DNA of 64,000 nucleotides from Lacihabitans sp. CCS-44 (GCF_024343735.1 NZ_RJUE01000056.1:62001-126000), one strand, 5' to 3'. Numbered from the stretch's first letter, positions 44,882 through 54,393 are shown. Notes: generated by a model from the letters alone, not told the origin. Translations and numbers: made by a program.

Positions 44882-44901
44882 GGTCCGACTAGCGTCTGAC
44901 C
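44882..44901. repeat. Palindromic intergenic repeat, copy 1
   Basis: GGTCCGACTAGCGTCTGACC. It is an imperfect palindrome (GGTC, GAC / GTC, GACC arms around TAGC). A second copy lies at 44970-44989. Confidence 0.75.
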
Positions 44902-44911
44902 GCACTAATGA

Positions 44912-44954
44912 AAAAAAGCCACGACAACTGAAAATAATTTCGCGTTATCGTGGC
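44912..44954 (-). terminator. Intrinsic terminator of the arabinose operon after galM
   Basis: GCCACGACAAC (44918-44928) pairs with GTTATCGTGGC (44944-44954) with one mismatch; on the minus strand it is followed by seven T. It lies between the two palindromic repeats, 40 bases beyond the galM stop. Confidence 0.85.
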
Positions 44955-44969
44955 AAGTATTTGATTTCG

Positions 44970-44989
44970 GGTCCGACTATCGTCTGACC
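44970..44989. repeat. Palindromic intergenic repeat, copy 2
   Basis: GGTCCGACTATCGTCTGACC, one base different from copy 1 at 44882-44901 and in the same orientation. It ends seven bases from the galM stop codon. Confidence 0.75.
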
Positions 44990-44995
44990 GTATTT

Positions 44996-46141
44996 TTATT
45001 TCTTTACTCCAAACTTATAAACAGTCGTAGAAGTATAGGTTTCGCCTGGCTTCAAGGTTGTTGTTGGGAATGCTGATTGGTTTGGAGCATCTGGAAAATG
45101 CTGGGTTTCCAAGCAAAAACCGTATCTGAATTCATACTTTTTGCCTGATTTTCCTGTTGCTTTTCCGTTTAAGAAATTTCCTGTATAAAACTGAACTGCA
45201 GGCTCGGTAGTAAATACTTCCATTGTTCTTCCTGAAACTGGCTCAAGAACATTGGCAACAGACTTTAGCTTATTGGTTTGATCTGTGAATACCCAGCAAT
45301 GGTCATAACCTCCACCCAATTTAATATCAATATCTGTGGTGTCGTTGATTCTTTCTCCAATCAAATGAGCTGTTGTGAAATCAAATGGCGTTCCCTTTAC
45401 TGGTTTCAATTCACCTGTCGGAATCAATCCTGCATCAGTTGGCAAAAACTTATCAGCATTAATGGTGATTTCGTGATCCGTAATGTCGCCATTGCCTTCG
45501 CCTTTCAAGTTGAAATAAGCATGATTAGTTAAATTCACCACTGTGCTCTTATCAGTTGTAGCCTTGTAATCAATGGAAAGGGAATTGTCATTTTTCAAAG
45601 TATAAACCACTTCCACATTTAAGTTTCCAGGATAACCTTCTTCTCCATCTTTAGACAAATAAGTAAGTTTCAATGCTGGTTCTGCTCCTTCGATGGGCGT
45701 AGCTGTCCAAATGGCTGCGTTGAAACCGTTCGAGCCTCCATGTAGAGAATTAGGACCATTGTTTATGGCTAGTGTATATTCTTTGCCGTCTAACGAAAAT
45801 TTTCCTTTAGCAATTCTGTTTCCAAATCTACCTATTAAAGCACCAAGGTATTTGGTATTTGAAAGATAATCTTCTGGATTGTTTGAACCCAATGTGATAT
45901 CTTCAAATTTACCGTTTTTGTCTGGAGCAGTCCATTTGATAATGGTTCCACCCAAATCCGAAATGGCTACTTCCATTCCGCTGGCGTTTTTTAAAGTGTA
46001 AAGTTTCACACTATCTCCTGATGCCAAAACACCAAATGGTGCTTCAGAAATATTAGTTTCCGACATACTCGTTTCGTTTGTTTTATTGTTGTTACATGCA
46101 ACGGCCGCTAGAGCAGTTATTGCGATTAATAATTTTTTCAT
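44996..46141 (-). CDS. galM: Aldose 1-epimerase (mutarotase), lipoprotein
   Basis: A 381-residue protein with a lipoprotein signal (AAVACNNN). Mutarotase features: FGNRIAKGKF, NNGPNSLHGGSNGFN (catalytic-site His), NLTNHAYFNL (second His), GGYDHCW, TTEPAVQFYTGNFL and the catalytic Glu in CLETQHFPDAPNQ. It interconverts alpha and beta anomers of the sugars taken up, here probably arabinose in the periplasm. Last gene of the arabinose operon. Confidence 0.93.
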   Translation of the reverse strand: MKKLLIAITALAAVACNNNKTNETSMSETNISEAPFGVLASGDSVKLYTLKNASGMEVAISDLGGTIIKWTAPDKNGKFEDITLGSNNPEDYLSNTKYLGALIGRFGNRIAKGKFSLDGKEYTLAINNGPNSLHGGSNGFNAAIWTATPIEGAEPALKLTYLSKDGEEGYPGNLNVEVVYTLKNDNSLSIDYKATTDKSTVVNLTNHAYFNLKGEGNGDITDHEITINADKFLPTDAGLIPTGELKPVKGTPFDFTTAHLIGERINDTTDIDIKLGGGYDHCWVFTDQTNKLKSVANVLEPVSGRTMEVFTTEPAVQFYTGNFLNGKATGKSGKKYEFRYGFCLETQHFPDAPNQSAFPTTTLKPGETYTSTTVYKFGVKK

Positions 46142-46183
46142 TGTTTATGTTTATGGTTGAAATTGTTTTAAAATTAGTGAGTT

Positions 46184-47839
46184 CTACCAAAATATATAGT
46201 AGATGATACAAAATACTGTGACAATAGCGATTGTACCATATCTAAATTCCGGCGTAACTTTAAACCATTCTTTGTTTACTTCAAAGGCGTTGTTACTTTC
46301 TTTGCCCTTAGATTCTACCAAACTCATGGCAATCATGACTAAAGCACAAATCCAGAACACTACTCCCATACGGTTCATAAAAGGAAACTCTGGCCACACA
46401 TAGGCTATCAAACTGCTCAAAGCAATACTCAAAATAGCAGAAACCAATGCAGAGTTTGCTGTGGTTTTTTTCCAGAAGAATCCAAGAAGGAAAATGGACA
46501 AAATGCCCGGAGAAATATATCCAGTGTACACTTGAATGTATTCAAAAGCTTGCCCGAAATTAGCTAACAAGGGACTAATCATCAAGGCCAAAGCAAAAGA
46601 AACTAGAATTGCGATTCTTCCCGTACGCACCGTTTGCTTTTCGCTCATGTTTTTGTTGAAAAACTTCTGATGAATATCCAATACGTAAATGGTGGATATA
46701 CTGTTGGCTTTACCCGCCAAACTTGCCACGATAGCCGCCGTAAGGGCTGCAAAAGCTAATCCTTTAAGACCCGTAGGCAAAATATTCAACAAAACTGGAT
46801 AGGCATTGTCAGGTTTAACTATTCCATTTTGAGTAATACCATTGACTATGGCAGGATCGGCATTTTCTTGAAACAAAACATAAGCCGCCAAACCAGGCAA
46901 CACCACAATAAACGGCATTAACATTTTTAAACCAGAAGCGAAAAGAAGTCCATTTCTAGCTGTTTTCAAATCTGCACCCAAAGCTCGCTGAGTAATGTAT
47001 TGGTTACATCCGAAATAGTTAAGATTATTTACCCACTGACCACCAATGACAAACATCATGATACCCGGCAATTGCTTGTATGCATCTATAAAGCCGCCTT
47101 TCCCATCATGAACCGAGTATTGCCCAGGACTAAACATCATGTGTAAATGGCTATCTGCTTTTTCTTTAATCAAGCTTAGTCCTTCTAATACTCCCGAGCC
47201 AGAACCTACCCTATTCGACAATAAATCCAAAGCCAAATAGGTAGTAGCCAATCCTCCAATTACTAAACATACTACCTGAATCACATCTGTGTAGCCAATT
47301 ACCTTCATGCCTCCAAGAGTAATAATTATTGCGAAAATAGTCAAGAAAAATGCACATGGCATAAAACCAAAGCCAGTCATTTTTTCTAAACTTAAAGCTC
47401 CAAGGTATATGATTGAAGTGAGATTAACGGTAATATAAAGAAACAACCAAAAAACAGCCATTATTGTAGCCAAACGAGTATCATAGCGTTTAGCCAAAAA
47501 CTGAGGCATTGTAAAAATCTTGTTGTTGAGATACATGGGCAAGAAATATACTGCCACAATAATTAATGACACACCGCCCAATAATTCATATACCGAAATG
47601 GCCAAACCAAGTTGAAAAGCTTGTCCCGACATGCCAATAAACTGCTCTGCGGAGATATTTGAAGCTATCAATGAGGCTCCAATTGCCCACCAAGTAAGAG
47701 AGCCTTCGGCCAAGAAAAAGTCCTTTGAGTCAGCGGTTTGTTTGCCTTTGTTTTTGTAGACCCAATAGCCGTAACTGGCCACAATCACAAAATAGACCAA
47801 GAAAATAAGATAATCGAGCGTTTCCAATCCAAGTTTCAT
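46184..47839 (-). CDS. Sodium:solute symporter (SSS family), probably arabinose or other sugar
   Basis: A 551-residue protein with about 14 helices. SAEQFIGMSGQAFQLG is the SGLT-like helix 1 unwound region, AALTAAIVASLAGKANSISTIYVLDI the helix 8 sodium site, and GGQWVNNLNYFGCNQYITQRAL is typical of SglT-type sugar symporters. Placement between galM and araD supports a pentose or hexose substrate. A TTATGAG tandem repeat lies in its upstream gap. Confidence 0.92.
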   Translation of the reverse strand: MKLGLETLDYLIFLVYFVIVASYGYWVYKNKGKQTADSKDFFLAEGSLTWWAIGASLIASNISAEQFIGMSGQAFQLGLAISVYELLGGVSLIIVAVYFLPMYLNNKIFTMPQFLAKRYDTRLATIMAVFWLFLYITVNLTSIIYLGALSLEKMTGFGFMPCAFFLTIFAIIITLGGMKVIGYTDVIQVVCLVIGGLATTYLALDLLSNRVGSGSGVLEGLSLIKEKADSHLHMMFSPGQYSVHDGKGGFIDAYKQLPGIMMFVIGGQWVNNLNYFGCNQYITQRALGADLKTARNGLLFASGLKMLMPFIVVLPGLAAYVLFQENADPAIVNGITQNGIVKPDNAYPVLLNILPTGLKGLAFAALTAAIVASLAGKANSISTIYVLDIHQKFFNKNMSEKQTVRTGRIAILVSFALALMISPLLANFGQAFEYIQVYTGYISPGILSIFLLGFFWKKTTANSALVSAILSIALSSLIAYVWPEFPFMNRMGVVFWICALVMIAMSLVESKGKESNNAFEVNKEWFKVTPEFRYGTIAIVTVFCIIYYIFW

Positions 47840-47870
47840 ACGTTTTTATTTAGGGTTGATTTTAAAATAG

Positions 47871-47898
47871 TTATGAGTTATGAGTTATGAGTTATGAG
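47871..47898. repeat. Four tandem TTATGAG heptamers
   Basis: Four perfect 7-bp copies in a row in the 112-bp gap between araD and the symporter gene, 32 bases before the symporter start. Such a run can gain or lose units by slippage. Confidence 0.9.
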
Positions 47899-47951
47899 TG
47901 AATTGAAAATCTGGCATTACGGTTCCGATTAAATAATTACATTTTCCAAAA

Positions 47952-48656
47952 CTAACATCCTTGTCCATAATAAGCATCTTTGCCGTGTTTTCTTTCATAA
48001 TGTTTTTTTCTCAAAGAATCCTTCAATCTGGCGGTATTCGGATTTATTTGTAACGTTAACATTGCCATTTTGGCCACTTCCTCCAAAACCGCTGCATTGT
48101 AAACAGACTTTGCAGCGTCTTTTCCCCATGTAAACGGCCCGTGATTCTGCAAAAGCACCATTTCTACTTCTTTATGACTTAACCCTTTTTGCTCAAATAT
48201 ACCAAAAATTTGGTTACCAGTCTCGTGTTCATAATCGCCCTGAATCATTTCGTCAGAAAGTGCTGGTGCACAAGGGATATCTTGGTGGGTATGGTCGGCG
48301 TGAGTGGTTCCGAAAATCGGGATATCTAAACCCGCCTGAGCCCAAGCGACTGCATGTGTGCTGTGGGTATGCGTTATGCCTCCAATATCGTCCCAAGTTT
48401 TATAAAGTAAGGCATGGGTTTTGGTATCAGAAGATGGTCGCATTTTACCTTCAACTACCATGGCATCAAAATCCATGATTACGATATCTTCCCATTTCAA
48501 TTCTTCATAAGGCACTCCAGAGGGTTTAATGGCAAAAACGCCATTTGCTCTATCTACCGCACTTACATTACCAAAAGTAAACAGCACCAGACCCAGTTTT
48601 GGAAGTTGCATATTGGCTTCGAAGCATTCTTGTTTAAGTTCTTTGTAATTATTCAT
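47952..48656 (-). CDS. araD: L-ribulose-5-phosphate 4-epimerase
   Basis: A 234-residue class II aldolase-fold protein. Zinc ligands and substrate residues: GNVSAVDR, KPSGVPYE, SSDTKTHALLYK, THTHSTHAVAWAQ (two His), and LLQNHGPFTWG (third His). C-terminal RKHYERKHGKDAYYGQ is the conserved AraD end with the catalytic Tyr. It makes D-xylulose 5-phosphate, the last arabinose-specific step, feeding the pentose phosphate pathway. Confidence 0.96.
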   Translation of the reverse strand: MNNYKELKQECFEANMQLPKLGLVLFTFGNVSAVDRANGVFAIKPSGVPYEELKWEDIVIMDFDAMVVEGKMRPSSDTKTHALLYKTWDDIGGITHTHSTHAVAWAQAGLDIPIFGTTHADHTHQDIPCAPALSDEMIQGDYEHETGNQIFGIFEQKGLSHKEVEMVLLQNHGPFTWGKDAAKSVYNAAVLEEVAKMAMLTLQINPNTARLKDSLRKKHYERKHGKDAYYGQGC

Positions 48657-48768
48657 TTGGATATTAAATATTTAATAGAACACGGATTTGATAGATTTGA
48701 CACCGATATTGTTTTTAGCTTAATTTAATCTATATCTGTGTCCAATCCTTTAAATCCGTGTGCCAAAC

Positions 48769-50241
48769 TCATCCCCTCAACTGATTCCTCAAATCACGAA
48801 TCTTAGTATCGGCATCTATCACAACTAACTCTATATCAAACATTTCTGCAAAGTCTTCAAGATATTCAGTAGTCAAGTTTTGACTAAATACAGTATGATG
48901 AGCTCCGCCCGCCATAAGCCATGCTTGCAAGCCAGTTTCCATGTTTGGAAGGGGTTTCCACAGTGCTCTTGCGGTAGGAAGTTTCGGGAAGCTCTCTGTT
49001 ACCGAAACTGCCTCCACTTCATTTACCAATAATCTGTATTTGCTACCCAAATCTATCAAACTCACGTTTATCGATGGTCCGGCACAAGCATTAAATACCA
49101 ATCTTACCGGGTCTTCTTTACCACCAATTCCTAAAGGATGTACTTCGCAACTTACTTTATCGACCGCAATACTTGGGCATATTTCGAGCATGTGCGAACC
49201 CAAAACCATAGGATTGGATGGGTCAAAATGATAGGTATAGTCTTCCATAAACGAAGTCCCGCCTTTCAATCCTGTTGCCATCACTTTCATTACACGGGTC
49301 ATGGCCGAAGTTTTCCAGTCGCCTTCGCCACCGTAACCGTAACCTGCGGCCATCATACGTTGCGAGCCAATGCCGGGTAATTGACGCATTCCATGCAAAT
49401 CTTCAAATGTATTGGTGTAGGCTCCAAAACCGCCGTCTTCCAAAAACGCCTTGATTCCCAATTCGATTCTGGCCGCTTCTATCAACGAGGACCTCATGCT
49501 TCCATTGGACTTTAAAGAATCCATCATCACATAAGTTTCTTCATATTCTTTTACCAATGCATTTATTTCAGCATCTGAAAACTGATTGATTATTTTAACC
49601 AAATCTCCTACTGCATAGGTATTTACAGCCATCCCGAATTTTTCTTCGGCTGATACTTTGTTACCATCAGTTACCGCCACCTGACGCATATTATCACCAA
49701 AACGAGCCACTTTGAGATTTTTCATTTCGTTGCGACCTAAACACACCCTTGTCCAAACCCCAATTTTGGCTTTTACACTTGGGGCATCCCAATGGCCCAC
49801 CACCGTTTTGCGGTTAATGTTCATTTTGGTCAATATAAATCCATGCTCACGGTCGCCATGTGCCGACTGGTTAAGATTCATAAAGTCCATGTCGATACTT
49901 GCGTAAGGAATGTCTCTGTTAAATTGAGTATGAAGATGAAGCAGGGGTTTTTGAAGTGCTGTTAGTCCTTTTATCCACATTTTAGATGGAGAAAAAGTAT
50001 GCATCCAAGTAATAATTCCAATGCAATTTTTGGCGTAATTGGCTTCGTTGCAAATCGTCAGAATCTCTTCTGGAGTTTTAACAACAGGCTTAAAAACTAT
50101 TTTTACAGGAATATCACCAGAAGCATCTAATGCATCAGCAATAATTTTAGAATGCTCATCTACTTGGCGAAGGGTCTCTTCTCCATAAAGATGTTGGCTG
50201 CCAGTTACAAACCAAACTTCGTATTGTTTTAAGTCTATCAT
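48769..50241 (-). CDS. araA: L-arabinose isomerase
   Basis: A 490-residue protein from the ATG at 50241 (MIDLKQYEVWFVTGSQHLYG), the standard AraA start; an in-frame GTG at 50313 lies in the repeat DNA upstream and is rejected. Conserved: metal and catalytic Glu in the LEDGGFGAYTNTFEDLHG and GTSFMEDYTYHF regions, His in VLGSHMLEICP and AGGAHHTVFS. Converts L-arabinose to L-ribulose. Separated from araB by the four-helix-bundle cassette. Confidence 0.97.
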   Translation of the reverse strand: MIDLKQYEVWFVTGSQHLYGEETLRQVDEHSKIIADALDASGDIPVKIVFKPVVKTPEEILTICNEANYAKNCIGIITWMHTFSPSKMWIKGLTALQKPLLHLHTQFNRDIPYASIDMDFMNLNQSAHGDREHGFILTKMNINRKTVVGHWDAPSVKAKIGVWTRVCLGRNEMKNLKVARFGDNMRQVAVTDGNKVSAEEKFGMAVNTYAVGDLVKIINQFSDAEINALVKEYEETYVMMDSLKSNGSMRSSLIEAARIELGIKAFLEDGGFGAYTNTFEDLHGMRQLPGIGSQRMMAAGYGYGGEGDWKTSAMTRVMKVMATGLKGGTSFMEDYTYHFDPSNPMVLGSHMLEICPSIAVDKVSCEVHPLGIGGKEDPVRLVFNACAGPSINVSLIDLGSKYRLLVNEVEAVSVTESFPKLPTARALWKPLPNMETGLQAWLMAGGAHHTVFSQNLTTEYLEDFAEMFDIELVVIDADTKIRDLRNQLRG

Positions 50242-50256
50242 TTTTTTTATTTTAAA

Positions 50257-50331
50257 AGGCACTAAGGCAAAAGGCATTAGGCATAAGTGAATGTTTTTGT
50301 TTATTTTAGGCACTAAGGCAAAAGGCTTTAG
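50257..50331. repeat. Two 24-bp direct repeats upstream of araA
   Basis: AGGCACTAAGGCAAAAGGC followed by A/T and TTAG occurs at 50257-50280 and 50308-50331, 51 bases apart. It also contains AAGGCATTAGGCA (50271-50283), a near-inverted match to TGCCTGAATGCCTT (50774-50787) on the other side of the four-helix-bundle gene. Confidence 0.85.
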
Positions 50332-50357
50332 TCATACCTAAAGAAATCTTTTTTTAA

Positions 50358-50714
50358 CTATAGTTTTGAGATTAGTGAATTTGTCATTTTCTCGATTTCT
50401 TTACTTAGATTATTCAGGGGTTCAAATTCACTTTCCTCTAAATAATTTAACCTTTTGGAAACTTCTAATTGAGTCTGGAATTCATAAAGTGAGCCTAATG
50501 AAATACTTAAGAATCTTTTATAATCACCAGTTGAACGTCTACCATAACCTTCAGCTATGTTACTTGGTACAGAAATAGAGGATCTTCTAATTTGGGAAGT
50601 CAGACCGTAAACTTCTTCTTTTGGAAATCTAGCAGATGCTCTATATATGTCCGTAACTAAATCCATAGACTTCTGCCATATTAATAAATCCCTGTAGCTT
50701 AATATTTTATCCAT
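50358..50714 (-). CDS. Four helix bundle protein (23S rRNA IVS / S23 family)
   Basis: A 118-residue protein: YRDLLIWQKSMDLVTDIY, FPKEEVYGLTSQIRRSSISVPSNIAEGYGR and SLGSLYEFQTQL are the exact family signatures of the TIGR02436 four-helix bundle. Relatives are encoded in intervening sequences of 23S rRNA genes and, in some phages, as diversity-generating accessory proteins. Role unknown; nucleic acid binding through a basic pentameric surface is known for relatives. It has no link to arabinose, and TGCCTT-type repeats bracket it, so it looks like an inserted cassette. Confidence 0.9.
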   Translation of the reverse strand: MDKILSYRDLLIWQKSMDLVTDIYRASARFPKEEVYGLTSQIRRSSISVPSNIAEGYGRRSTGDYKRFLSISLGSLYEFQTQLEVSKRLNYLEESEFEPLNNLSKEIEKMTNSLISKL

Positions 50715-50785
50715 CGTATTCTAAAAATTCTTTATCTTTCTATCTTTAATTGTGCCTCAGGTCTTGTCCCTTGTGCCTGAATGCC

Positions 50786-52423
50786 TTATCCCTTATTTTC
50801 AATAAACTGCCCAAACGACAAATATTTTTCATAAAGCTTCTTATAAATCTCTACTTTCTCTTTCTCAGGGAAATAGGTTGCATCAAAACCTGAGCCCATA
50901 GCCTTTTGAGCTTCGTTTATGTTTGTGAATACTCCAGCGGCAGTAGCGGCATTCATGGCGGCACCTAGTGCACATGCTTGATCCGAACTAGCGACTTTGA
51001 TTGGCATATCTAGGACATTAGCCAGGGTTTGCATCACGAAAGTTGATTTTTTAGCTACACCACCAATTGAGATTACTTGGTTGATTGGCACACCTTCATT
51101 GATAAATCTTTCAACGATGGCCTTTGAACCATAGGCTGTTGCCTCCACCAATGCTTTGAAGATCTGACCTGCATCAGAGCCCAAATTTAGACCATAAATA
51201 GCACCCTTCAAAGTATGATTTGCATCTGGTGTTCGCCGGCCATTAAACCAATCCAAACTGATTGGATCATTTTCTGTTAAAACAATTTGGGCGGCTTTTT
51301 CTGATAAATGTGGAATTAACTTTTCTGACAATTTGTCTTTTTCTTCTTGGCTTTCCAACAAATCAAAAACTGGTCCGAGAATCATTTTCTGGAACCAAGC
51401 ATACACATCTCCAAAAGCAGATTGACCCGCTTCCATGCCCAACATTCCTGGTATTATAGAACCGTCAACCTGACCACAAATTCCTTTTACTAACAAATGA
51501 CCGACTTCGTCATTAGGAGCTATCAACATATCACAAGTGGATGTCCCCATGACACGAACAAGTGAGTAAGGCTCAATCTCGGCACCCACGCCGCCCATGT
51601 GGGCATCAAACGCCCCTACACCAATAATTACGTTTTTAGGTAAACCTAGTTTCTCAGCCCATTCGGCAGATATATTGCCCATGGCTTGGTCAGAAGTATA
51701 GGTTTCCGAAAATAATCTTTCTCTTAAACCTGCCAAAAGAGGATCCAAAGTGCTTAGAAACTCTTCAGATGGCAAGCCATCAAACTCTGGATGCCACATG
51801 GCTTTGTGGCCAGCTGCACAACGACTCCTTTTCAATGTTAGCGGATTGGTGTTTCCGGTCAACACCGCCGAAATCCAGTCGCAATGCTCCACCCAAGAAA
51901 AGGCTTTTTCACGAATACTAGGGTCAACTCTGAGTGTTCTTAAGATTTTTGCCCAAAACCATTCTGAAGAATAAATGCCACCAACGTATTTGGTATAATC
52001 CACTTTCCAGCCATGTGCCAGCTTATTGATTTGCTCGGCTTCGTGGTTTCCTGTATGATCTTTCCAGAGAATAAACATGCCATTGGGATTTTCGGAAAAT
52101 TCTGGCAAAAGTGCCAAAGGCGTTCCTTCTGCATCTACGGCAACTGGTGTTGAGCCTGTTGTATCTACCGAAATTCCTACTATGTTTTGGATAACTCCTT
52201 GGCTTTGATCTTGCAAAGCACCCCTTATGGCATTCTCTAAGCCTTCCAAATAGTCCAATGGATGTTGACGGAATTGTGAATTGGTGGGATCACAATATAA
52301 ACCTTTCTTCCAACGGGCATAATAGTGAACATGAGAGGAGATTTCATTTCCGTTAGTGTCTACTAAAAGTGCCCTTACAGAATCCGTACCGTAGTCTAGT
52401 CCAATTGTATATTTAATACTCAT
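50786..52423 (-). CDS. araB: Ribulokinase
   Basis: A 545-residue FGGY kinase. IGLDYGTDSVRALLVD is the ATP-binding start, VGISVDTTGSTPVAVD and VGAFDAHMGGVGAEI hold the substrate site with the catalytic Asp in the latter, and the C-terminal ISIGGVAKKSTFVMQTLANVL is the FGGY signature. Phosphorylates L-ribulose. Its ATG overlaps the GH51 stop by four bases, tying kinase translation to the upstream arabinosidase. Confidence 0.96.
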   Translation of the reverse strand: MSIKYTIGLDYGTDSVRALLVDTNGNEISSHVHYYARWKKGLYCDPTNSQFRQHPLDYLEGLENAIRGALQDQSQGVIQNIVGISVDTTGSTPVAVDAEGTPLALLPEFSENPNGMFILWKDHTGNHEAEQINKLAHGWKVDYTKYVGGIYSSEWFWAKILRTLRVDPSIREKAFSWVEHCDWISAVLTGNTNPLTLKRSRCAAGHKAMWHPEFDGLPSEEFLSTLDPLLAGLRERLFSETYTSDQAMGNISAEWAEKLGLPKNVIIGVGAFDAHMGGVGAEIEPYSLVRVMGTSTCDMLIAPNDEVGHLLVKGICGQVDGSIIPGMLGMEAGQSAFGDVYAWFQKMILGPVFDLLESQEEKDKLSEKLIPHLSEKAAQIVLTENDPISLDWFNGRRTPDANHTLKGAIYGLNLGSDAGQIFKALVEATAYGSKAIVERFINEGVPINQVISIGGVAKKSTFVMQTLANVLDMPIKVASSDQACALGAAMNAATAAGVFTNINEAQKAMGSGFDATYFPEKEKVEIYKKLYEKYLSFGQFIENKG

Positions 52424-54393
52424 TTTTTTATTCTAATAATTTGAAAAGTATATCCATCCAAATTTACCAATGTTTTACCATTCAAAACACTCGAGGTTGA
52501 TTCAATAGGTATAAATTTATTAGGTTTGTCTATCGTGTTGAAGTTTTTCAGGTCTTTATCTGCCAATATTATAGATTTTCCAAAGGTGGTTTTAGCCAAA
52601 CCTTTAATATTTAGCTCCAAAGCTTTATTTGTGGCTGAAGTGTTTACTAATTTAATGATTACCTCGTTGGTTTTAGCATCGAAAGCGGCCGTAGCATACA
52701 GCTCCTGCTGTCCGGTTAAATTTTCTCCATTGGATTTGATAGACAAAGTACTTGAGCCAGCGTTTGTGGCGTATAGTTTTTGAACTTGATAATTGGCTGT
52801 ACCAAAGGCTGTTAAATTATCGAACCAAATCAAGTCGGGCGTCCATTGCCAGCGGTTAACATGTGCAAAAAGTGGTGCATACGATGTCATATAAACCACA
52901 TCAGCATTGCGTTCCAAACCTGTCATAAACGCAGCCTCTGACAAAGCACATTCCCAATTGTTTTTGTTGTCGGGACTAACTATGGCATGGCTTTGAGCCG
53001 CATATTCACCAGCAAAAATCTTATACCGGTTTCTATCATAGTTGTCATAGCGTTTTGCATTGTCTCTAAACCATTTTGGGTCTTTGTAATAATGCTCATC
53101 TACAATTTCAGCATTTAACTTTGGCAAAGCTTTTTCTGCTTGCTCGAATAACTCTCCATCAGAAGCAGGACCCGTTCCCGATACTAATTTCACATCAGGA
53201 TATTTAGCTTTTACGGCTTTTGAAATTTTCTCGTAACGCTCAAAATATTCTTGACCCCATTGTTCATTTCCTATACCAATCATTTTAAGATTAAAAGGCT
53301 GGGGATGGCCCATTTCGGCACGCAAAGCTCCCCATTTTGAGTTTACATCACCATTGGCAAACTCTATTAGGTCTATGGCATCTTGAATGAATGGGTCTAA
53401 GTCTTCGAGAGGGGTAGTTTCTGAGGAATTGAACTGACAAGCCAAACCGCATGAAAGAATTGGTAGTGGTTGAGCACCGATGTCTTCACACATTTGGAAA
53501 TATTCAAAAAAACCTAAGCCAAATGTCTGGTAATAATCAGGTGCTGGTCGATGGCTGAACTCCATGTTCCAACGGTTGACCAAGAGCTCACGGTTCTCTA
53601 CTTTTCCAACCGTTTTTTTCCATTGATAACGCTCCGCCAGGGTTCGGCCTTCTACAATACATCCTCCTGGAAAACGTACAAAACCAGGTTTCATGTCGGC
53701 CAACAATTGCACTAAATCTTTACGAAGACCACCCTTGCGGCCTTTCCAAGTATCTTGCGGAAAAAGTGATATTTGATCGATATCGAGTTGACCTTTGCCT
53801 TTAAAGTTAATGTTCACTTTTCCTTTTTGCACAGTTTCTGAGGCGGTAATGACCCCTTCTACACGACCCCAACCCAAGGAGTTAGACCGAACTTGAGTAG
53901 AACCAATTACTTCACCTTTTTCGTTTAGTAGCTGCACTTCAATATATACATCACCACTATTGATTTTCACAAAAGCTGAAAAATCATACATCTCGCCTTT
54001 TTTTAAACCAATACCATCAAATCCTTCATTTTGAAGTCCCAATTCTTGCGAAGCATCCCTTTTTTCAACTCTTACCACTCGGGGGTTTGTGGGATTGTTT
54101 CTGGCATTGTTAAATATTGTGAGCTCATTGCTTGTATTGAAACGGGTTTCGGCTTGCGGCAAATGTTTCCAGCCCATCCACGGATATTCGAATTCGAACG
54201 AACGATTTTTGATAAGTTCAGCATAAAGACCACCATCCGCTCCAAAATTAATGTCTTCAAAGAAAATACCATACATCGTTGGTTGAATGGGCACCAAAGT
54301 TTGGGTAGCATCTATTTCAATTTTTTGAGGGTTTTGAGCCAAAGCATTAAGCCAAAAAAATAGGCCGACTATCAACAGGTTTATTTTTCTCAT
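52420..54393 (-). CDS. Alpha-L-arabinofuranosidase, GH51, with N-terminal carbohydrate-binding-like domain
   Basis: A 657-residue exported enzyme (signal ending WLNALAQ). The N-terminal region (about 25-200; PTMYGIFFEDINFGADGGLYAELIKNRSFE) includes an inserted CBM4-like beta-sandwich. GH51 catalytic residues: acid/base Glu in IGIGNEQWGQEY, nucleophile Glu in KIFAGEYAAQS. A C-terminal beta domain follows. It releases arabinose from arabinan or arabinoxylan side chains. Second gene of the operon, 21 bases after the first GH51 gene. Confidence 0.94.
   Translation of the reverse strand: MRKINLLIVGLFFWLNALAQNPQKIEIDATQTLVPIQPTMYGIFFEDINFGADGGLYAELIKNRSFEFEYPWMGWKHLPQAETRFNTSNELTIFNNARNNPTNPRVVRVEKRDASQELGLQNEGFDGIGLKKGEMYDFSAFVKINSGDVYIEVQLLNEKGEVIGSTQVRSNSLGWGRVEGVITASETVQKGKVNINFKGKGQLDIDQISLFPQDTWKGRKGGLRKDLVQLLADMKPGFVRFPGGCIVEGRTLAERYQWKKTVGKVENRELLVNRWNMEFSHRPAPDYYQTFGLGFFEYFQMCEDIGAQPLPILSCGLACQFNSSETTPLEDLDPFIQDAIDLIEFANGDVNSKWGALRAEMGHPQPFNLKMIGIGNEQWGQEYFERYEKISKAVKAKYPDVKLVSGTGPASDGELFEQAEKALPKLNAEIVDEHYYKDPKWFRDNAKRYDNYDRNRYKIFAGEYAAQSHAIVSPDNKNNWECALSEAAFMTGLERNADVVYMTSYAPLFAHVNRWQWTPDLIWFDNLTAFGTANYQVQKLYATNAGSSTLSIKSNGENLTGQQELYATAAFDAKTNEVIIKLVNTSATNKALELNIKGLAKTTFGKSIILADKDLKNFNTIDKPNKFIPIESTSSVLNGKTLVNLDGYTFQIIRIKK

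Noticed and set aside
50242-50313. GTG-started extension of araA
   Set aside because: The added residues come from the direct-repeat DNA and are not part of the AraA family; the ATG at 50241 gives the standard N-terminus.
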